Assembly: GCA_026002815.1 (NCBI GenBank)
Contig: BPGB01000004.1
Span: 130,676 to 162,973 of the forward strand
Origin: Candidatus Woesearchaeota archaeon
GTDB lineage: Archaea; Nanobdellota; Nanobdellia; Woesearchaeales; UBA9642
DNA length: 32,298 nucleotides
Reading direction: 5' to 3'
Part shown: positions 18,381-26,756 of the stretch, in pieces
Layout of the letters: each line of letters begins with the position of its first letter
How positions within the stretch are numbered: position 1 is the first letter of the stretch
Program-made: the position numbers and the translations under genes
Notes under the pieces: model-generated
Databases searched by the model: none
What the model was told of the DNA's origin: nothing
The model's input: only the letters and a program-made list of their open reading frames with translations

Positions 18381-19731
18381 ATGGTCCTAGATAAATTAGG
18401 AGAGGGTTTGAAGAATACTTTAGACAAGATAACAAAGGCATTATTTGTAGATGAGAAACTAATAAATGAACTAGTCAAAGACATACAAAAATCGCTTCTT
18501 CAAGCAGATGTAAATGTAAAGCTAGTGTTTGAACTCACAAAGAACATCAAAGAACGCGCATTGAAAGAAGAGGTCCCAAAGAACATCACTAAAAAAGAAT
18601 ATTTAGTAAAGATAGTTTATGAAGAACTAGTTAAATTCTTAGGCGGAGAAGGTGCAAAGATAGAGATAAAGAAGAAAACCATTTTATATAATGCTTGTTG
18701 GTTTATTCGGTAATGGAAAGACTACTACTGCTTCTAAATTAGCAAAATATTATCAAAAGAGAGGGTTTAAAGTTGCTTTAATGACAACAGATACTTGGAG
18801 GCCTGCAGCTTTTGATCAGTTAAAGCAATTAGCAGATAAAATAGGCGTAGACTTTTATGGTGATAAAACAGCGAAGCATCCTACAGATATATATAATAAG
18901 TTTGTATCGCAATTAAAAAAATACGATATCGTTATAATCGATACAGCTGGGAGAGATGCTTTAAATGATGAATTGATAGAAGAACTCAATACATTAAACA
19001 AAACCATTAAGGCAGATGAAACATTATTAGTATTATCTGCAGATATAGGTCAAGCTGCACAAAAACAAGCAGAGACATTTAATGAAACATGTAACATAAC
19101 AGGCGTTATCATAACAAAATTAGATGGAACAGCAAAGGGCGGAGGTGCTTTAACTGCTTGTTCAGTAACTAAAGCACCAGTAAAGTTTATTGGTGTTGGT
19201 GAAAAAATTGATGCATTAGAAGAATTCAGACCTGATGGTTTTGTGGGTAGACTTCTTGGAATGGGAGATTTAGAGTCATTGCTTGAAAAGATTCATGAGG
19301 CAATATCTGAAGAGGACGCAAAAGACTTAGGTAAAAAGTTTTTAAAAAGGAGAATTCAACTTAATCGATCTTTATGAACAGATGCAAGCAATGAAAAAAA
19401 TGGGCCCTCTTACTAAAGTTATGGAGTTGATTCCAGGATTTTCTGGTGTAAAAATACCTAAAGAACTTCTTGAAAATCAAGAATTAAAGCTTGATAAATG
19501 GAAATATGCAATGAATTCTATGACAAAAGCAGAATTGGAAGACCCCTGAAATAATTGATAGTTCTAGAGTTGATAGAATCGCTAAAGGTTCAGGATTAAC
19601 TACTGGAGAAGTTAGAGAAATTAATAAAACAGTATAAACAATCTAAAAAGTTAATGAAGATGATGAAGGGCAATGATCGTAATATGGAAAAGATGTTAAA
19701 ACAGATGCAATCTGGTGGATTTAAATTCTAA
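18381..19731 (+). CDS. srp54: signal recognition particle GTPase SRP54 (frameshifted)
   Basis: Essential GTPase of the signal recognition particle. It binds signal peptides and 7S RNA and delivers ribosomes to FtsY at the membrane. Joined length of about 449 aa is normal. The N domain starts VLDKLGEGLKNTLDKIT; the G domain has GLFGNGKTTT, TTDTWRPAAFDQL, DTAGRD, TKLDG and GGGALTA; the M domain has MGPLTKVMELIPGF and the SRP-RNA-binding region SSRVDRIAKGSG, ending MQSGGFKF. Four surplus bases break the frame, near 18685, 19345 (A run), 19545 (CCCC) and 19620 (AAA). All segments stay in the correct order with strong conservation, so a functional protein is expected and the shifts are probably artefacts. 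Confidence 0.92.
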
Positions 19732-19783
19732 ATGTATTTTAATATTTAAATGTATTTTAATATTTAAGTGTATTTTAATATTA
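19730..19783. repeat. 18-bp tandem repeat, 3 copies, starting at the srp54 stop codon
   Basis: The unit aaatgtattttaatattt occupies 19730-19747 and 19748-19765, with a slightly changed third copy at 19766-19783. The first copy overlaps the srp54 stop. It has the same unit length as the repeat after permease 1, with unrelated sequence. Confidence 0.75.
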
Positions 19784-19845
19784 TGCTTTCTTGATTAAAT
19801 TTTATTTTAATAATCTTTAAAAAATAAAGTATTATTTCATTAATT

Positions 19846-20479
19846 ATGAGAGTGCTATTTTTTACAGATATTCATGGAAGTAACAAGTATTTAAAAGAAA
19901 TAATCATTAAGAGTCATGAAGCTGATGTGTTGGTGTGTTCTGGAGATTTGACTATATTTGAGAACGATCTAGATGAATTGTTGAGAAAATTAAATTCTAT
20001 AGGTAAGCCAGTCATTGTTATTAATGGCAATCATGAATCTTCGTCAGCAATGAATATTATTTGTATGCGTTATAAGAATGTTCATTTTATACATAAATCT
20101 TATTATATTCACGATAACGTGGTTTTTTTTTGGTTATGGAGGAGGAGGTTTTAGTCGAAGAGGATGACAAATTTGATAGGGTTGCTGAGAATTTTATTAA
20201 AGAGTATGATAGATTATGTTCTAATAATGATATGAAATTAATATTAGTTACACATGCACCGCCTTATGATACTAATCTTGATAATATGGGTCCATTCGGA
20301 GGATCAACCTTCTGAATGGCACGTCGGTTGTGAAAATTTTAGATCTTTTATAGAAAAATATCAACCAATAATCGCTGTTTCAGGTCATATTCATGAGACA
20401 TTCGGGTTTGAGGATAAGATTGGAACTTGGTTTACTTATTAATCCTGGCCCTAGGGGCAGAATAATAAATGTTGTTTAA
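19846..20479 (+). CDS. calcineurin-like metallophosphoesterase (frameshifted)
   Basis: A dinuclear-metal phosphoesterase of the small YfcE/UPF0025-like class, about 210 aa when joined. Motifs in order: FTDIHGS (DxH), CSGDLTIF (GD), INGNHES (GNHE), FGYGGGGF, VTHAPPYDTNLDNMG, and VSGHIHETFG (GHxH), ending INPGPRGRIINVV. Four surplus bases split it: in the 9-T run at 20123-20131, near 20160, near 20310 and near 20430. Every metal-binding motif is retained. The natural substrate is unknown. A TATA-like run about 26 nt upstream of the ATG suggests a leaderless mRNA. Confidence 0.85.
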
Positions 20480-20585
20480 TTATTTTATAATTAATAGTTA
20501 AAGTTTGTAATAAAAATTTATAAATATATAATTAAAAGTGAATTTTATAATTATTATTTAATAAATAGTTTGTTGGTTGTGTTTT

Positions 20586-21062
20586 ATGGATGTTAAAAAA
20601 ATTATTTTAGAAATAGAATCTTCTGAAGAATTTAAGAGTATTGGTCCTGAACATTATCTAGTTCACATATTTAGAATGATGGATGCTCATTCTCCTGAGG
20701 AGTGTCAAGTAGGATACTATAATAAGGAATCTGATAAAATAGTTATATTTGATTACGTTGAAGGAAAAATAAGTATTATGCCGCCACAGGATGCTTTTAA
20801 GGAAAAGAATTATATTTCACCTCTTGATCTAGAAAAAGTAAATTTATCTATGGATGATGCTTTGAATATTGTTCAAAAAATTATTAATGATAATTATAAA
20901 GGGCATCTCCTTTCTAAGATTATATTGATACTTCAAAGGCTTCCAGAGTATGGTCAAATAGGGAATATTACCGTTGTCACTAATACTTTTAATGTTATAA
21001 ATATAAAAATAAATGCTGAGAATTCTGAAGTTATTAAACATGGGATGGGAATCCTTACTTAA
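20586..21062 (+). CDS. conserved-looking hypothetical protein
   Basis: A 158-aa soluble protein starting MDVKKIILEIESSEEFKSIG, with HIFRMMDAHSPEECQVGYYN, DKIVIFDYVEGKISIMPPQD and a C-terminal beta-rich part (NITVVTNTFNVINIKINAEN). The ATG at 20586 is preferred over the upstream TTG at 20577. A TATA box tttataaata at 20517-20526 implies a leader of about 40 nt. There are no cysteines beyond one, no TM and no signal peptide. I do not recognise the family. The frame is intact. Confidence 0.75.
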   Translation: MDVKKIILEIESSEEFKSIGPEHYLVHIFRMMDAHSPEECQVGYYNKESDKIVIFDYVEGKISIMPPQDAFKEKNYISPLDLEKVNLSMDDALNIVQKIINDNYKGHLLSKIILILQRLPEYGQIGNITVVTNTFNVINIKINAENSEVIKHGMGILT

Positions 21063-21425
21063 TTGGAAAAAGGACTGATTTTCTTACTTCTTTACTTATT
21101 ATCTTTGTTTTTTCTCTTGTTTTTTTCTTTTTTTATTTATTATTTTTTTTATTTATTATCTTTAGGTGTTGGTTGTAATTAATATTTTTAGACAATATTT
21201 GTGCTTATTTATCACTCCACTGTGTCACATATTATTCTGTAAAATATACTTTTTGAAATGAACATTTTTTTTGTTATATTATTATCAATATATTGTTATA
21301 CAATAGTATTTATAAATAAGTTGATGCAATTAAATTATCTGTTTGAGATTAAGGAGATTAAAACTTATGTAACTAGTATGTTTTACATAAGTTTATTGTA
21401 ATTATTTGTTTAAGAGGTGTTTATT
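21063..21425. other. intergenic region: T-rich terminator, promoter and hairpin leader
   Basis: The first 110 bp hold long T and T/C runs (several of 7-8 T), a likely terminator for the upstream gene. A TATA box TTTATAAA follows at 21309-21316. The predicted leader of the 28-aa peptide begins near 21337 and contains a 12-bp inverted repeat (separate entry). Confidence 0.55.
21351..21394 (+). promoter_or_regulatory. leader hairpin with SD-preceded start-stop codon pair
   Basis: A perfect 12-bp inverted repeat (AAACTTATGTAA at 21361-21372, TTACATAAGTTT at 21383-21394, 10-nt loop) lies in the predicted leader of the 28-aa peptide gene. An AAGGAG SD at 21351-21356 precedes an ATG (21367) that is followed at once by TAA, all inside the 5' arm. 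A ribosome placed there would block the hairpin. This may be an attenuator-like switch, but the codon pair could be chance. Confidence 0.45.
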
Positions 21426-21512
21426 ATGGCAAAGATAAGTTATAAGGCAAAAACGAGCAGTCATTCTTTAAATAATTTTTTTGAATCAGACAAAGAAGAA
21501 AAAGAGGAATAA
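21426..21512 (+). CDS. 28-aa peptide, function unknown
   Basis: Starts MAKISYKAKTSSHSLNNFF and ends SDKEEKEE: a basic/polar N-half and a strongly acidic end. A GAGGTG SD precedes the ATG by 7 nt, and a TATA box plus hairpin leader lie upstream. Most mRNAs here appear leaderless, so a long leader and good SD on so short an ORF stand out. I do not recognise the family. Confidence 0.5.
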   Translation: MAKISYKAKTSSHSLNNFFESDKEEKEE

Positions 21513-21627
21513 TTTTGTATATTTATTTCGAAATCTTTTATTTAAAATATACACAATATTTATAATGTTTGAAAATGTAAAATATTAAAAATTTAAAATA
21601 TCATATCTTTATGTTTTATAATATTTT

Positions 21628-22237
21628 TTATAATATATTTCTTACATGATGAATTATTTGCTCATGAATATATTCTATGCTTTTTGTTCCATCGATAATT
21701 TTAAATCTTGAACTTTGCTTTGCAATATTAAGAAAGCCTTCTCTAACTCTTTTGTAAAAATCAATATTATTATTTTCCATTCTATCAAGCTTATATCCTT
21801 TTCTTCTAGAAATCATTTCCTCTACTGAAATATCTATTAAGAAAAGTAATATCAGGACTGACGTCCACCTATTGAAAATTCATTAATCTTATGTATTATA
21901 TCTAAATTTATTCCTTTACCATAACCTTGATAATGCTGTTGTAGAATCATGAAAACCTGTCTGACAAGACATAGTATCCTTTTTTAAGATATGGTTTTAT
22001 TATCTCTCTCGTTAATTGGGCTCTCGCGGAAGAGAAAAGCAACAATTCAGTTTCTATAAATAAGTTGTTATTTTTGTTGTCAAGAAGTATCTCTCTTATA
22101 GATTCGCTTATTTTTGTTCCGCCAGGTTCTCTAACCAAATATACCTTTTTATTATTATCAAGCAGATATTTTTCTAATAGTTTAATTTGTGTGCTTTTTC
22201 CACAAAAATCAATACCCTCAAATGTTATAAATTTCAT
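21628..22237 (-). CDS. tmk: thymidylate kinase (frameshifted)
   Basis: Phosphorylates dTMP to dTDP with ATP. The N-terminal part (22237 to 21947) has the P-loop FEGIDFCGKSTQ, REPGGTKISE and the DR-type motif LSDRFS. Across the shifts the sequence continues DSTTALQGYGKGINLD, a rebuilt PDITFLIDIS, then EEMISRRKG and a C-terminal helix. About four surplus bases break the frame, between about 21840 and 21955. Joined length is about 202 aa, normal for the family. The start codon overlaps the thyA stop (ATGA-type overlap), so it is the last gene of a thyA-tmk unit for dTTP synthesis. Confidence 0.88.
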
Positions 22238-23280
22238 ACAGCAACCTTACCAAAATCTATCTTAGGATAACTCAAATAATTTATTAATTCACTATCAGTA
22301 TAATTCCAATCAAATATATGGGTGAAATTTTTTGTTTTTATTTTTGGAAGAGGATATTTATCAGGATCTCTACTTAACTGTTCTTTTGCTTTTTCAACAT
22401 GATTCTCATATATGTGTACATCTGAAAGGAATCCCGTTAATGTTCCTTCTTTTAAGCCTGTTTCTTTTGATAATAAGTGGAGAAGCAATCCATAACTTGT
22501 TATGTTAAATGGAAGTCCTAGGATTGTATCTACAGATCTTTGATTCCATAATAAATTAATTTTATCTCCAATAACTGTGACTTGAAATCCATAATGGCAT
22601 GCTGGTAACGCCATTTTTTTTAAATCTAAAGGATTCCAAGCAGTAACAATCATTCTTCTATCATTAGGATTTGTCTTTAGTTTATTAACTATGTTTGAAA
22701 GTTGATCTAATCCTTGTGCCGTATAGTCTTTATCATATCCTTCATACTTTGCACCGAAGTGTCTCCATTGCCACCCATATATTGGTCCTAAATCTCTTTC
22801 ATGCATCTGTAATATTTCTCTTATTGACTTTTCTAAAGTGTTATCAATTGGTGCTTTTTTTTCTTTTTTATTATTCAGTGCATTTTTTATTTTATTAAGT
22901 GTGTCTTCTGATTTTATTTTATCTACTAATTTTGGAGATGTACTTTTATCTTCTAGTATTTCTGAAATTATTTTTGGATATTCTTCTAATGTTATGTTCT
23001 TCATTCTTTCTTCTAGCTTCTCTGGATTACACCATTCATCCCATATGTAGCATTTTCTTTCTTGAAGCCATCTTTTATCTGTATAACCTTTTATGAAGAA
23101 TTCTAATTCTACAGCTATTGTTTTGAATGGCATCTTTTTTGTGGTAAGAATAGGAAATCCTTTTGACATGTCATGCTTGAATATTGCTCCAGCTATGGTA
23201 TATGCCCCTATTCCTGTTCTGTTAGGTTTGTATATTCCATTAGTTAATATTTCGTCCAATAAATCAAGGTATTGTTTCAT
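22234..23280 (-). CDS. thyA: thymidylate synthase ThyA with a large insertion
   Basis: Makes dTMP from dUMP with methylene-tetrahydrofolate. The 348-aa protein has RTGIGAYTIAG (phosphate-binding Arg22), the catalytic Cys228 in PACHYGFQV, WNQRSVDTILGLPFNITSY, and LSDVHIYENHVEKAKEQLSR. Bacterial ThyA is near 264 aa. The extra length lies at about residues 84-161, between WDEW and DLGPIYGWQWRHFGA, and is Lys/Glu/Asn-rich and helical. Lactobacillus casei ThyA has an insertion of about 50 residues at the same place. Many archaea use ThyX instead, so ThyA was perhaps acquired from bacteria. It overlaps tmk. Confidence 0.96.
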   Translation of the reverse strand: MKQYLDLLDEILTNGIYKPNRTGIGAYTIAGAIFKHDMSKGFPILTTKKMPFKTIAVELEFFIKGYTDKRWLQERKCYIWDEWCNPEKLEERMKNITLEEYPKIISEILEDKSTSPKLVDKIKSEDTLNKIKNALNNKKEKKAPIDNTLEKSIREILQMHERDLGPIYGWQWRHFGAKYEGYDKDYTAQGLDQLSNIVNKLKTNPNDRRMIVTAWNPLDLKKMALPACHYGFQVTVIGDKINLLWNQRSVDTILGLPFNITSYGLLLHLLSKETGLKEGTLTGFLSDVHIYENHVEKAKEQLSRDPDKYPLPKIKTKNFTHIFDWNYTDSELINYLSYPKIDFGKVAV

Positions 23281-23393
23281 TTTAATCTATACCATTAATG
23301 TTTGTATCTATTAATGTATGTTCTTATTTTATTAATATGTTATTGTTTATTTTTTTGTATTAGTGATGTATTTGCATTACTTTATTGTACTGA

Positions 23394-23690
23394 TTAATTT
23401 TTTATGATATATAATATTTTTGAGTATGGAAATGTTTCCGATAATAAGCTTTGTATTTTTTTCATACCTATCAGGTTATATTCTTCATGCCCAAAGTTTT
23501 CTTTTTCTGATTTTATTACAATCATATCTAAATTGTCTTGATAGGATAAGGATTCTTTTAGATTATCAATCATTTTCTTTGTTTCTTCTATTTTATACGC
23601 TCTTATTCCTACCTTTGTTTTTGTAGAATATTTTAAAAAATAGTACTTACTATTGTTTTGTTCAAATATTGTTATGTTTATTTCAAGCAT
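23394..23690 (-). CDS. hypothetical protein
   Basis: A 98-aa protein starting MLEINITIFEQNNSKYYFLK and ending SKILYIIKN. It alternates beta-like and helical segments (IEETKKMIDNLKESLSYQ, NLDMIVIKSEKENFG) without cysteine clusters or TM. It lies between the DUF167 gene and thyA on the same strand, 113 bp before thyA. No family recognised; reality is moderately supported by length and strand context. Confidence 0.55.
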   Translation of the reverse strand: MLEINITIFEQNNSKYYFLKYSTKTKVGIRAYKIEETKKMIDNLKESLSYQDNLDMIVIKSEKENFGHEEYNLIGMKKIQSLLSETFPYSKILYIIKN

Positions 23691-23823
23691 TATTATGGGA
23701 GCGAGTTTTGTTTTTTAAATATTACTATTATAAAGTCATTATTTCTACAGTATGTTGTTATATTTTTATATTACTGTGATATATATAGAATTTGCATATA
23801 TATAGAATTTGCCCTTTTTTATC

Positions 23824-24105
23824 TTAATGTAAATTTTCTCTTATTTCAAGAAGTTTTTCTTTACTTTTTGAACCTGATTTTATACATACTTTGCTTTTTA
23901 ATAATTTAGAAAAAAATCGGATTATTTCTTTATTTGCTTCATTATTTTCTGGTTTGGCATGAACATTAACTAATAACGCGTTCTTGTTTTTATCATAACC
24001 TATTATTTCTGTTTTCTTTGAGTTTGGCCTTACAATTATTAAGATTTTATTATTCTTTATATGATCAGTGATGTTTTTAAGCTTATTATCTAATTTAGTC
24101 TCCAT
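23824..24105 (-). CDS. DUF167 (YggU-like) family protein
   Basis: A 93-aa protein. The core ILIIVRPNSKKTEIIGYDKN followed by LLVNVHAKPENNEANKEIIR and FFSKLLKSKVCIKSGSKSKE matches the DUF167/YggU fold, a small alpha/beta protein of unknown function. The ATG at 24103-24105 is chosen because it overlaps the end of the TFS gene by 11 nt and gives the family's normal length. A longer reading upstream would only reread the TFS sequence. Co-expression with TFS is likely. Confidence 0.85.
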   Translation of the reverse strand: METKLDNKLKNITDHIKNNKILIIVRPNSKKTEIIGYDKNKNALLVNVHAKPENNEANKEIIRFFSKLLKSKVCIKSGSKSKEKLLEIRENLH

Positions 24106-24409
24106 CTCTCCATGTATGTTCACATTTTGTGCATTTAAAAAAATGTGTTTCAGGTTCATCTCCTGCACGCATTTGTTGGGACCAAGAGTATGCTTTATTG
24201 TTTTTACACTTAGGACATTCTGCATCTGTTATAGGATAAGCAGATGTTTCCTGTTCTATGACATCTAGTTTAATATCTTCTTTCTTTTTTTCACTAAGAA
24301 TAAGTTTTGAATCCTTATTTTCTATATACCCACATGAACACGCCATTACTTTTTTATCCCTGTAAAGTTTTGGCCTTAGCATTGAACCACATTTTGGGCA
24401 AAACATCAT
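24095..24409 (-). CDS. tfs: transcription factor S (archaeal TFIIS/RPB9-like cleavage factor)
   Basis: Rescues stalled archaeal RNA polymerase by stimulating transcript cleavage. The 104-aa protein has an N-terminal zinc ribbon (FCPKCGSML, ACSCGY) and a C-terminal TFIIS-type ribbon (AECPKCKNNKAYSWSQQMRA, GDEPETHFFKCTKCEHTWRD). The acidic DE pair in GDEPE is the catalytic tip that reaches the polymerase active site. Two ATGs stand in tandem after a GGAGG SD. The stop overlaps the DUF167 start. It marks the window as archaeal. Confidence 0.95.
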   Translation of the reverse strand: MMFCPKCGSMLRPKLYRDKKVMACSCGYIENKDSKLILSEKKKEDIKLDVIEQETSAYPITDAECPKCKNNKAYSWSQQMRAGDEPETHFFKCTKCEHTWRDGD

Positions 24410-24464
24410 ATTAATCCCTCCAAAAATAATTTTCTTAAAAATTATGTATACTTTTCATGAATCA

Positions 24465-25106
24465 TCAGCTAAATTTGCATCCGTTGAAAGTCATACATCT
24501 TAATAGATCGACAAACCATATTTTAATATACCCTATGTAAGGTATTCTTATCCATGCTTTTCCTATAATTTCATCTTTTGTAATATATCGCTCATCTGTT
24601 TTAAGGTTTATAATTTGGCCTTGATTATGATCCCCTTTGGTTTGTATAACATCATTTTTTTCAACTACGCGATGTATTATTGGATAATTTATTCCGGAAT
24701 TAAAAACGATGACTTCTCCTATTTGTATCTTATCAAAATCAACCCCTTTAAGAATCATTATGTCTCCTTTGTTAAATCCGTTTTTAAAAGGAAATTTATT
24801 AAATTCTTCTTTAGTTATGCCTTTATTTGCATACCATTCTGCTTGAGTACATCTGTTCATGTTTAGGATATTATCTGAGCATATTGCAGGACTATTCCAC
24901 CATTCATCAAAATTACCTTGGTGTTCCATGCTCTCTGATATCACTGCAACAACCGGAAGGTTAGTTCCCAAAAGCAATCCAATTGCAGGATATATTAAAA
25001 ACTTTATAATTATAAATGCTAGAATAATATTAACTATCCAACTTAGTAGAGAGTCTTCTTTCCATAAGAAATCCCATGTTTTTTTCAATAATTCTTTTGA
25101 TTTCAT
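24465..25106 (-). CDS. signal peptidase I, archaeal type
   Basis: A 213-aa membrane serine protease that removes signal peptides outside the membrane. A TM spans about 22-48 (WIVNIILAFIIIKFLIYPAI). The catalytic Ser59 lies in VISESM, the conserved His145 in YPIIHRVV (His replaces bacterial Lys), and Asp159 in TKGDHN. About 50 extra residues with two cysteines (EHQGNFDEWWNSPAICSDNI) separate SESM from the usual GDIMIL strand, a larger spacer than in most archaeal enzymes. The C-terminus has a second hydrophobic stretch (IPYIGYIKIWFVDLL). It heads the minus-strand gene group that includes tfs. Confidence 0.93.
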   Translation of the reverse strand: MKSKELLKKTWDFLWKEDSLLSWIVNIILAFIIIKFLIYPAIGLLLGTNLPVVAVISESMEHQGNFDEWWNSPAICSDNILNMNRCTQAEWYANKGITKEEFNKFPFKNGFNKGDIMILKGVDFDKIQIGEVIVFNSGINYPIIHRVVEKNDVIQTKGDHNQGQIINLKTDERYITKDEIIGKAWIRIPYIGYIKIWFVDLLRCMTFNGCKFS

Positions 25107-25600
25107 ATTGCGGCTTATTATTAACTATTATTGATTTTTTAAATTGTATATTTAAGTTATTATATGTTTTTATATAAGTTATTATATTATATAAGTTATT
25201 ATATGTTGTTTAAGTTATTACTTTAGGTTATAAATAATTATTATAAATGTTGTGATTTTTTATTTTTAATATTTTTATGTCAATAACATTGATTTAATTA
25301 ACTTATATTAAAATAATTTATATTATGTTCAATTAACTTTATAAAAAAATTATGCCTACTTAAATAATGTGCTTATTGCAGTGTGATGTGTTATTATAAT
25401 ATTTTTTAGGATAATATTTTAATAATGTAATATTTTTGTAAAATAATTATGCTATAGATTTATGCTATAAAATTATCGTATATGATTATTTATTATATTA
25501 AGAGTTATTTTATATATTTTATATTAATATTTGTGTTATATAAATTAAATTAATAGTTATGTTATATATTTCAGTTATATTATACTGTTGAGTGATTAAG
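25107..25600. other. AT-rich intergenic region between divergent signal peptidase and NMD3 genes
   Basis: No gene is visible. At 25154-25222 degenerate copies of aagttattatatg recur about every 17-21 bp. The rest is low-complexity A/T with scattered TATA-like elements (for example ttatataaatt near 25535) that could serve the NMD3 promoter. Confidence 0.55.
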
Positions 25601-26626
25601 ATGAATAAAACAATTAAAAGTTTAAAAAAATCAAAAAGTACAAAAACTCTTTTTAGAGAGAAATTCTGCCCCAAATGTGGAAAAACAATTAAGGGAGCAT
25701 CAGGAATATGTAGTGAGTGTAATATCTCGGAATTCAAATTCAAGGATATACATATAATATTATGCAATTCATGTCATTCCTTCAAACATGCCAATAAATG
25801 GACTGGTTTTAAGAATTTTAAAAATGTAATAAAAAAAGTTGCAGAATCAAATATAAAAGCAAGCATCAAAATTAAAAGGATTCCTATTGAAATTGAGAAA
25901 AAAATATTAAACTATAAAGAAGGAGTTAGAGAAGATATAACTATACCAATCATTTATTCTGGAAATATTTTTGACATTCCTGCAAAAGTGGAGACAACAT
26001 TATGTGAAAAATGCTCAAGAAAAAATACTCAATACTTCGAATCAATATTACAATTAAGAAATTGCAATAAGGAAGTTTTAGAATTTGCTAAAAATGATAT
26101 AAAAAAACAGTTTAAAAAAGGAATATATCTAACTAAAGAACAACCATTAGAAAAGCATTCTATAAAAAATATTGATTTATATATAACAAATCAAACGTAT
26201 GCAAAAACTCTAGCTGAAAAAATAAGAAAAAACTTTGGAGGTATAATAAAAAAGAATGCGAAGCACTTTTCTCTTGATTGGCAAACATCTAAGACAGTTT
26301 ATAGGCTTAATGTATTAGTACAACTGCCAATTTATAAGAAAAATGATGTAATAAAGCATGATAATCATTTGTATAAGATTGTATCGTTAGGAGAAAAAAT
26401 ACGTGTTGTTGATTTAGCAAATAATCATAAAACATCATTGTCAAATAAAGATTCTTATATAGTATTGCATCCATCTATTTTTCAAGTTATAAAAAAGTAT
26501 CCTGAATATGAAGTTCTTGACCCGAACACATATTATCAAGCAAAGCTTATGAATCCGTCTAAAAAGTTAGAGATTAATCAGAAAATAAAAGTAGTAATAG
26601 ATGGTAGCGAGGCATGGATGATATGA
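25601..26626 (+). CDS. NMD3-like ribosome biogenesis protein
   Basis: The archaeal homologue of eukaryotic NMD3, which binds the large ribosomal subunit during maturation. The 341-aa protein has several zinc knuckles: FCPKCGKTIKGASGICSECN, ILCNSCHSFKHANKW and TLCEKCSRKNTQYFESILQL. These are followed by a segment with KNIDLYITNQTYAKTLAEKI and SKTVYRLNVLVQLP, and a C-terminal beta domain. The ATG at 25601 follows a GAGTGAT-type SD; the GTG at 25592 is in frame but overlaps it. Zinc-ligand spacing and the FESILQLR motif support the call. Confidence 0.92.
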   Translation: MNKTIKSLKKSKSTKTLFREKFCPKCGKTIKGASGICSECNISEFKFKDIHIILCNSCHSFKHANKWTGFKNFKNVIKKVAESNIKASIKIKRIPIEIEKKILNYKEGVREDITIPIIYSGNIFDIPAKVETTLCEKCSRKNTQYFESILQLRNCNKEVLEFAKNDIKKQFKKGIYLTKEQPLEKHSIKNIDLYITNQTYAKTLAEKIRKNFGGIIKKNAKHFSLDWQTSKTVYRLNVLVQLPIYKKNDVIKHDNHLYKIVSLGEKIRVVDLANNHKTSLSNKDSYIVLHPSIFQVIKKYPEYEVLDPNTYYQAKLMNPSKKLEINQKIKVVIDGSEAWMI

Positions 26627-26756
26627 ATTATTATACTTTTTTTATTTTAATCTGTTCTATTTTATTTATTTTTTATTTATTTTAATACTCTAATTATAAT
26701 TTAGTTGTTATTTTTTTATTTTAGTTTTATTTTTGATTTTAATGTTTATATTGGTT
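26627..26756. terminator. T-rich terminator between convergent NMD3 and SDR genes
   Basis: The 130-bp convergent gap holds repeated T runs (tttttttatttt, ttattttttattt, ttgttatttttttatttt), suited to archaeal T-tract termination of the NMD3 transcript. A-run support for the opposite strand is weaker. Confidence 0.4.

Noticed and set aside
11203-20131. Programmed +1 frameshifting as the cause of the broken genes
   Set aside because: Shift sites have unrelated contexts (A, T, C and G runs and non-repetitive spots), with no shared slippery codon, stop or stimulatory structure.
24106-24225. Longer N-terminus for the DUF167 protein (start at 24225)
   Set aside because: The added 40 residues only reread the TFS gene in another frame; the start at 24105 gives the family's length.
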